The notes below the pieces were generated by a model. The model worked only from the letters and a program-made list of their open reading frames with translations, was not told where the DNA came from and did not search any database. This document shows, one piece after another, positions 41,390 through 44,876 of a stretch of 44,876 bases of DNA. Source of the DNA: an uncultured Collinsella sp. (GTDB lineage: Bacteria; Actinomycetota; Coriobacteriia; Coriobacteriales; Coriobacteriaceae); contig CAADVS010000031.1 of NCBI GenBank assembly GCA_900752545.1, forward strand, positions 1-44,876, read 5' to 3'. A program made the translations under genes and the position numbers. Each line of letters begins with the position of its first letter. Position 1 is the stretch's first letter.

Positions 41390-41806
41390 CTACTCGGCCT
41401 CTTCGGCGTCCTCTGCGTCGTCGGGCTCAACAGACTCGACGGGCACCGAGGTCACGTTGTCCTCGACCGAATCGACGATGTCGCGCACATGGGCCAGGAA
41501 GGCCGTGCGCTCGGGGCCGGTCATAACGCGGACGCGGGCCAGGATGAGCTCGTCGAGCACGCGCTGTGCCGCAGTCTCGCCCTGCATGCCCAGGCGCTCG
41601 GTCAGGTCGGAGATGGTGCCGCCGGCCTGCTCGAACATGTCGGACACGCTGCGGGCGATATCGGGAGTGCCGGCGTCCTTGCGCACCTGCTCACCCTTGG
41701 TATTGAGGTCGTCGAGGACCTTCTTGCCGCCCTCGACGGCAACGGCGGCGGCACCGAAGCCCACGTTGATGGCACCGTTAACAAGCTGATCGAATTTCAT
41801 AACCAT
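41390..41806 (-). CDS. Helical protein co-transcribed with the UbiB-family kinase
   Basis: Not recognised as a named family. The 138-aa product starts MVMKFDQLVNGAINVGFGAA (ATG 41806; GGAG six bases upstream). Residues 8-30 are Gly/Ala-rich and amphipathic. About 30-115 is predicted helical with heptad-like spacing, and the C-terminus is highly acidic (EPDDAEDAEEAE). The layout is reminiscent of phasin-like or membrane-associated accessory proteins. Its stop codon is 8 bp before the UbiB-family start, suggesting a functional partner of that kinase. There is no signal peptide. Confidence 0.7.
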   Translation of the reverse strand: MVMKFDQLVNGAINVGFGAAAVAVEGGKKVLDDLNTKGEQVRKDAGTPDIARSVSDMFEQAGGTISDLTERLGMQGETAAQRVLDELILARVRVMTGPERTAFLAHVRDIVDSVEDNVTSVPVESVEPDDAEDAEEAE

Positions 41807-41897
41807 GGTTGGCTCCAATCATGAACAACTGCATTGGCCTTCTTGTACCCAAGATTGGGTGAACGACACAAAATCGTTTTATCCCCGGGATAGAAAT

Positions 41898-41936
41898 CGA
41901 GCGGGGCAAAGCCTTTGACGGCGTTTGTCCCGCTCG
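41898..41936 (-). terminator. Candidate terminator of the C69 dipeptidase gene
   Basis: The stem CGAGCGGG(g)CAAA/TTTG(t)CCCGCTCG (41898-41910 with 41924-41936) follows the stop codon by 19 bp. Only a short ATTTCT follows it on the minus strand, so the U-run is weak. Confidence 0.55.
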
Positions 41937-41954
41937 TTCGCCGCAAGGCCGTCT

Positions 41955-43478
41955 TTACCTTACGTTGTCGTTCATCGCGAAGGAGTTCTTCATGGCACAG
42001 CTCGTGGTGTAGAGCACCTTGCCCAACAGAGCATCGGTTTCCACGCGCACAAGCTCGGCAAAGGCCTCGTTAGCACGGGCGAGCTCGGCAGGCACCTCGG
42101 CCTCGGGCAGCGCGGCTACGACAGCGTCAACGTCGTGAATCTGCTTGTGGCCCATGCCGCCGACCTTCTCCTGATAGTCCTCGACCGCGCGACCGCACTC
42201 GTGGAAGCGAACATCCGCCAAGGCACCGATCAGGCGATTTGCCCAATAGAAATTCTCGGACGTCACGCGAGCCTGCGTGTCGGCGTAGTACTCGGGCATG
42301 GTCTCGACATTGGCGTACAGCGGCACGAGCGCGTTAAACGAGTTAGAGCCAAACGCCATCCACTGCACGGCGCGATACGCCGGCTGCGCATAGGGGCGCA
42401 GCTGCAGCACGGCAAGCTGGCTGTTGCGGTTGATGCCGATGGGACGATAGGCGCCGCGCGTGGCGGGCGTGCCCTTGCTGCCGTAGCAGTCGTACTCCGT
42501 ACCCTGGTAGTGGCTCGAAAGCACGTACTTGATATCCTCGATGGTCACCTTGCGCTCGGGCACGCGGCTCCAGGGGATATCGTCGCTCTCGGGCGTGTAG
42601 TCGGCCTCGGGACCGTCCCACACATCGCTGGGGTTGAGACAGCGCTGCATATACCAGGCACGCGGCGTGTTGTAGACGTGGTCGCTGTCGCTGTGCGAGC
42701 CAAAGGCCTCGCGCGGGTTAAAGACCGCGGCGGGACCGTCGCCCTCGACGCCCAGCGTCAGGTCCAGATGCCACTCGGCCATCCAGGAGCGCAGGTCGGC
42801 GGAGCACATGTGGTCGACCTGGGCGCCCTCGGCGTCGTCCAGGTCAAAGCTATCGATACCCAGCTGGTTGGGCATGGTCACGTAGGCATCATCGGGCACG
42901 CGCTTGGCGATCCAGTGGTGGCCGCCGATGGTCTCGAGCCACCAGATCTCGTCAACATCACTAAAGGCGATGCCGTTGTTCTCGTAGGTGCCGTAGCGCT
43001 CGAGCAGGTCGCCCAGGATGCGCACACCGTCGCGGGCGGACTTGGCGTACGGCAGCACCAGGGTCACCATATCCTCCTCGCCCAAACCACCGGGCTGCGC
43101 CGGAACATAGCCGTCCTCGCCCTCGTTGCCCTTGGCGGGCACGTAGTCCACGAGCGGATCGGCGCCGCGGACGCGCTCGTTGGTGGTGAGCGTCTCGGTT
43201 GCGGACATGCCAACATTGAGCTCGTTGAAGCCGGCCTCGGCCCAAATGCCATGACCGGGGACAACGTCGGGGACGCTTGTATAACGCATGGGATTATCGG
43301 GCAGCTCAACGGTCAGGTGGCTCAGGACGCTCGTGTAGACGCGCGGCTGTTCATCGGGATGCACCATGCGCATGCGCTTGGGCTCAAACACCCCGTTGGA
43401 CGAGTCCTCATTTCGGGCAACCAGGGTCGACCCGTCGTAGCTCGCGTTCTTACCAACCAAAATCGTTGTGCACGGCAT
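41955..43478 (-). CDS. pepD: C69-family dipeptidase
   Basis: This is a cytosolic Ntn-hydrolase dipeptidase of the PepD/C69 type. The 507-aa product starts at ATG 43478 (MPCTTILVGK). The ATG two codons upstream lies immediately after AGGAGG and is too close. The N-terminal Cys at position 3 (CTTILVGKNASYDGSTLVARNEDS) is the expected nucleophile, freed after N-terminal processing. The RNEDS segment and WAEAGFNELNVGMSATET are family motifs, as are EIWWLETIGGHHWIAKRVPDD and the central YQGTEYDCYG. Length matches the long C69 group. It probably helps free amino acids from imported peptides, alongside the M20 enzyme. Confidence 0.93.
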   Translation of the reverse strand: MPCTTILVGKNASYDGSTLVARNEDSSNGVFEPKRMRMVHPDEQPRVYTSVLSHLTVELPDNPMRYTSVPDVVPGHGIWAEAGFNELNVGMSATETLTTNERVRGADPLVDYVPAKGNEGEDGYVPAQPGGLGEEDMVTLVLPYAKSARDGVRILGDLLERYGTYENNGIAFSDVDEIWWLETIGGHHWIAKRVPDDAYVTMPNQLGIDSFDLDDAEGAQVDHMCSADLRSWMAEWHLDLTLGVEGDGPAAVFNPREAFGSHSDSDHVYNTPRAWYMQRCLNPSDVWDGPEADYTPESDDIPWSRVPERKVTIEDIKYVLSSHYQGTEYDCYGSKGTPATRGAYRPIGINRNSQLAVLQLRPYAQPAYRAVQWMAFGSNSFNALVPLYANVETMPEYYADTQARVTSENFYWANRLIGALADVRFHECGRAVEDYQEKVGGMGHKQIHDVDAVVAALPEAEVPAELARANEAFAELVRVETDALLGKVLYTTSCAMKNSFAMNDNVR

Positions 43479-43566
43479 GCGCATCCTCCTTGAGCGAAGA
43501 AATCAAACGGCAACAGTGTATCGCTTCGGCGCAAAAAGGGCGAAGCCACGGTCTCGGCAGCCCCTG

Positions 43567-43794
43567 TGTGCAAAAAATGCCAAATATGAGTACTGTCACC
43601 AATTTAGTAGTAGCAAATTTCCTTGTAACGGGTGCCAGAAATCCCCATTTGTCCAAAAGCAAGACAACGTTATTCCCCATAAGTTCAATAAAATGAGCTC
43701 CCTAACGATAATGGATATCGCTAGGGAGCCCAAATGCCATAAAACATATGTGACTATCTTGGCAACAGTACTCATATTTGGCGTTTTTTGCACA
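43567..43794. mobile_element. MITE-like element, copy 2 (30-bp TIRs)
   Basis: TIRs at 43567-43596 and 43765-43794 (one mismatch, core GCCAAATATGAGTACTGT) share their sequence with the element at 9091-9323. About 20 further bp inside the left end are also shared (ATTTAGTA..AGCAAA). The rest of the interior differs and contains a 14-bp hairpin (43697-43729, GCTCCCTA/TAGGGAGC ends). The 228-bp element is non-coding and fills most of the folD-pepD gap. Confidence 0.75.
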
Positions 43795-43832
43795 GCAGGT
43801 ATATCACTGACCCCCTATACAGCCTAAAACGC

Positions 43833-44687
43833 CTATTTCGATGCGCGCTCCGCCGCTTCAATCACGTGTTTGGCAAGGATCGCGGTAGTCACAGCCCCCA
43901 CGCCGCCCGGCACGGGAGTAATTGCGCCAACGATCGGCTCCGCAGCATCAAAATCCACGTCCCCGACCAGCTTGCAAGCGGCCTCGTCCCAATTTATGCC
44001 AACATCGATGATTGTCTGGCCATCGCGAACCGCATCCGTGCCAATCGTGCGCGCACGTCCAACGGCCGCAACCACAATATCAGCTGCACGGCACTCGGCA
44101 GCCAAGTCGCGCGTATGCGTATGGCACGTCGTCACCGTGGCATTGCGAGCCGTAAGCATGGCGGCAACGGGACGACCAATCACCAGCGACCGACCGACGA
44201 CCGCGACCTTGGCCCCATCCAACTCAACGCCGTAATGATCCAGCAACGCCAACACGGCCTCGGCCGTGCAGGGAGCAAAGCCCTCGCCACGACCCGAAAG
44301 CGTGGTAAGCAGCGAGGCCGGCGTCATGGAGTCAACATCCTTGGCGGGATCGAGTGCCGCGGCAACTGCATCCTCGTCAAGCCCAGCGGGCAACGGGCGA
44401 AACATCAGGCAACCGTGAACAGCGGGATCGGCATTGATGTCCTTAATAGCCGCCAGCAGCTCATCCTGCGAAACATCGACAGGAAGCAAAACGCGGCGAG
44501 CCTCGATGCCAACCTTCTCGCAGCGCTTGAGGGCGCCGCGCTCGTAGGATAGATCGTCCTCGCGCTCGCCCACACGAACGATGGCCAGTGTCGGAACAAC
44601 GCCGCGCTCGCGCAGGGCGGCGCAACGAGCGGCAAGTTCCTCGGTCAAAGCACGGGCAACGGAAGCACCTTTGAGCAGCTCGGCCAT
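43833..44687 (-). CDS. folD: FolD-like methylene-THF dehydrogenase/cyclohydrolase, atypical active site
   Basis: FolD interconverts 5,10-methylene-, methenyl- and 10-formyl-tetrahydrofolate. The 284-aa protein has the family fold: LAIVRVGEREDDLSYERGALKRCEKVGI, AVVGRSLVIGRPVAAML (Rossmann NAD(P) site), DIVVAAVGRA, IIDVGIN and ITPVPGGVGAVTTAIL. The catalytic Tyr is Y48, but the position of the conserved active-site Lys (Y-x3-K) is Ala52. QLPLP is FRPLP (96-100), and DVDG is DVDS (117-120). The start ATG at 44687 is two bases after the UvrC-like stop. The Lys loss predicts altered or absent cyclohydrolase activity. Confidence 0.88.
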   Translation of the reverse strand: MAELLKGASVARALTEELAARCAALRERGVVPTLAIVRVGEREDDLSYERGALKRCEKVGIEARRVLLPVDVSQDELLAAIKDINADPAVHGCLMFRPLPAGLDEDAVAAALDPAKDVDSMTPASLLTTLSGRGEGFAPCTAEAVLALLDHYGVELDGAKVAVVGRSLVIGRPVAAMLTARNATVTTCHTHTRDLAAECRAADIVVAAVGRARTIGTDAVRDGQTIIDVGINWDEAACKLVGDVDFDAAEPIVGAITPVPGGVGAVTTAILAKHVIEAAERASK

Positions 44688-44689
44688 GG

Positions 44690-44876
44690 CTATCCCCTCT
44701 TCCTGGCGGCGTCGGCGGCGCGGCGCGCCAGCGTTTCGGCCATGGAAGCATAATCGTCCGTACCCGCCACGGTGTTCATCTTGAAGCGGCGGTAGCCCGT
44801 TTTTTGGGTTTTTCCGTCTTCAAACACCACCTTTCCCGCCACGCTTGTGCCGTCGCCCCAGTTGGAGATGTCGTAG
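44690..44876 (-). CDS. UvrC-like protein, C-terminal end (5' part outside window)
   Basis: Only the last 61 codons are in the window. They read YDISNWGDGTSVAGKVVFED then GYRRFKMNTVAGTDDYASMA and end LARRAADAARKRG. This matches the UvrC nuclease-domain start (DISH...GT..VAS.VVFE..YRRF......DDYA.M...L.RR). In a normal UvrC about 150-200 more residues follow, including LIDGGKGQ and the HhH tail; here the frame stops at once, 2 bp before folD. DISN replaces DISH. It may be a truncated, degraded or redesigned UvrC homologue. Confidence 0.65.
   Translation of the reverse strand, partial: YDISNWGDGTSVAGKVVFEDGKTQKTGYRRFKMNTVAGTDDYASMAETLARRAADAARKRG

Overview
The window looks like a chromosomal segment of a high-GC, Gram-positive gut actinobacterium of the class Coriobacteriia, most probably Collinsella. 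This is an inference from gene content and protein style: a Tat-type PstS lipoprotein, queH-type queuosine genes, a DUF4430/Ig-repeat surface giant without LPxTG, and abundant intergenic palindromes. No rRNA, tRNA, CRISPR array or intact transposase gene was seen. Genes lie on both strands and are mostly housekeeping, interrupted by one AT-richer accessory island and by many small repeats.

Layout: 1-1507 is a partial Uup-like ABC-F ATPase. 1713-5375 is the high-affinity phosphate operon pstSCAB (minus strand, no phoU). 5753-8923 holds an M20 dipeptidase, a HAD phosphatase and a DegV protein. 8939-12568 is an island bounded by two near-identical palindromes in direct orientation. It carries a MITE-like element with a perfect 36-bp terminal inverted repeat and a 994-aa primase-helicase-PLD-like protein resembling the AEP-TOTE conflict-system family. 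A YafQ/DinJ-type toxin-antitoxin pair with a clear operator palindrome follows at 12582-13272. 13306-20675 mixes a LOG protein, an SDR oxidoreductase and a tail-anchored coiled-coil protein with the last queuosine genes tgt, queA and queH. 20738-26324 has a DUF3267 zincin-like membrane protein, a MetRS-like synthetase without KMSKS, an RsmB/RsmF-like methyltransferase, a 56-aa membrane protein and a TIM-barrel-like protein. 26432-30660 has a second DegV, class III fructose-1,6-bisphosphatase and two GtrA proteins. 31020-39504 is a cobalamin-riboswitch-controlled surface locus. 39618-44876 has a UbiB-family kinase with a helical partner, a C69 dipeptidase, an atypical FolD and the 3' end of a UvrC-like gene.

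The most interesting system is the cobalamin locus. One promoter and a B12 riboswitch precede a 2412-aa exported protein (seven Ig-like repeats, three DUF4430/transcobalamin-C-like domains, a PQQ-like propeller, an InlB-type repeat and a C-terminal membrane anchor). This gene overlaps a second one encoding a membrane-anchored single-DUF4430 protein. The inferred role is corrinoid-regulated surface capture or adhesion. Second is the primase-helicase island. Third is a dense family of intergenic palindromes whose arms vary but whose loops repeatedly carry a (C)YGTCCC-like core.
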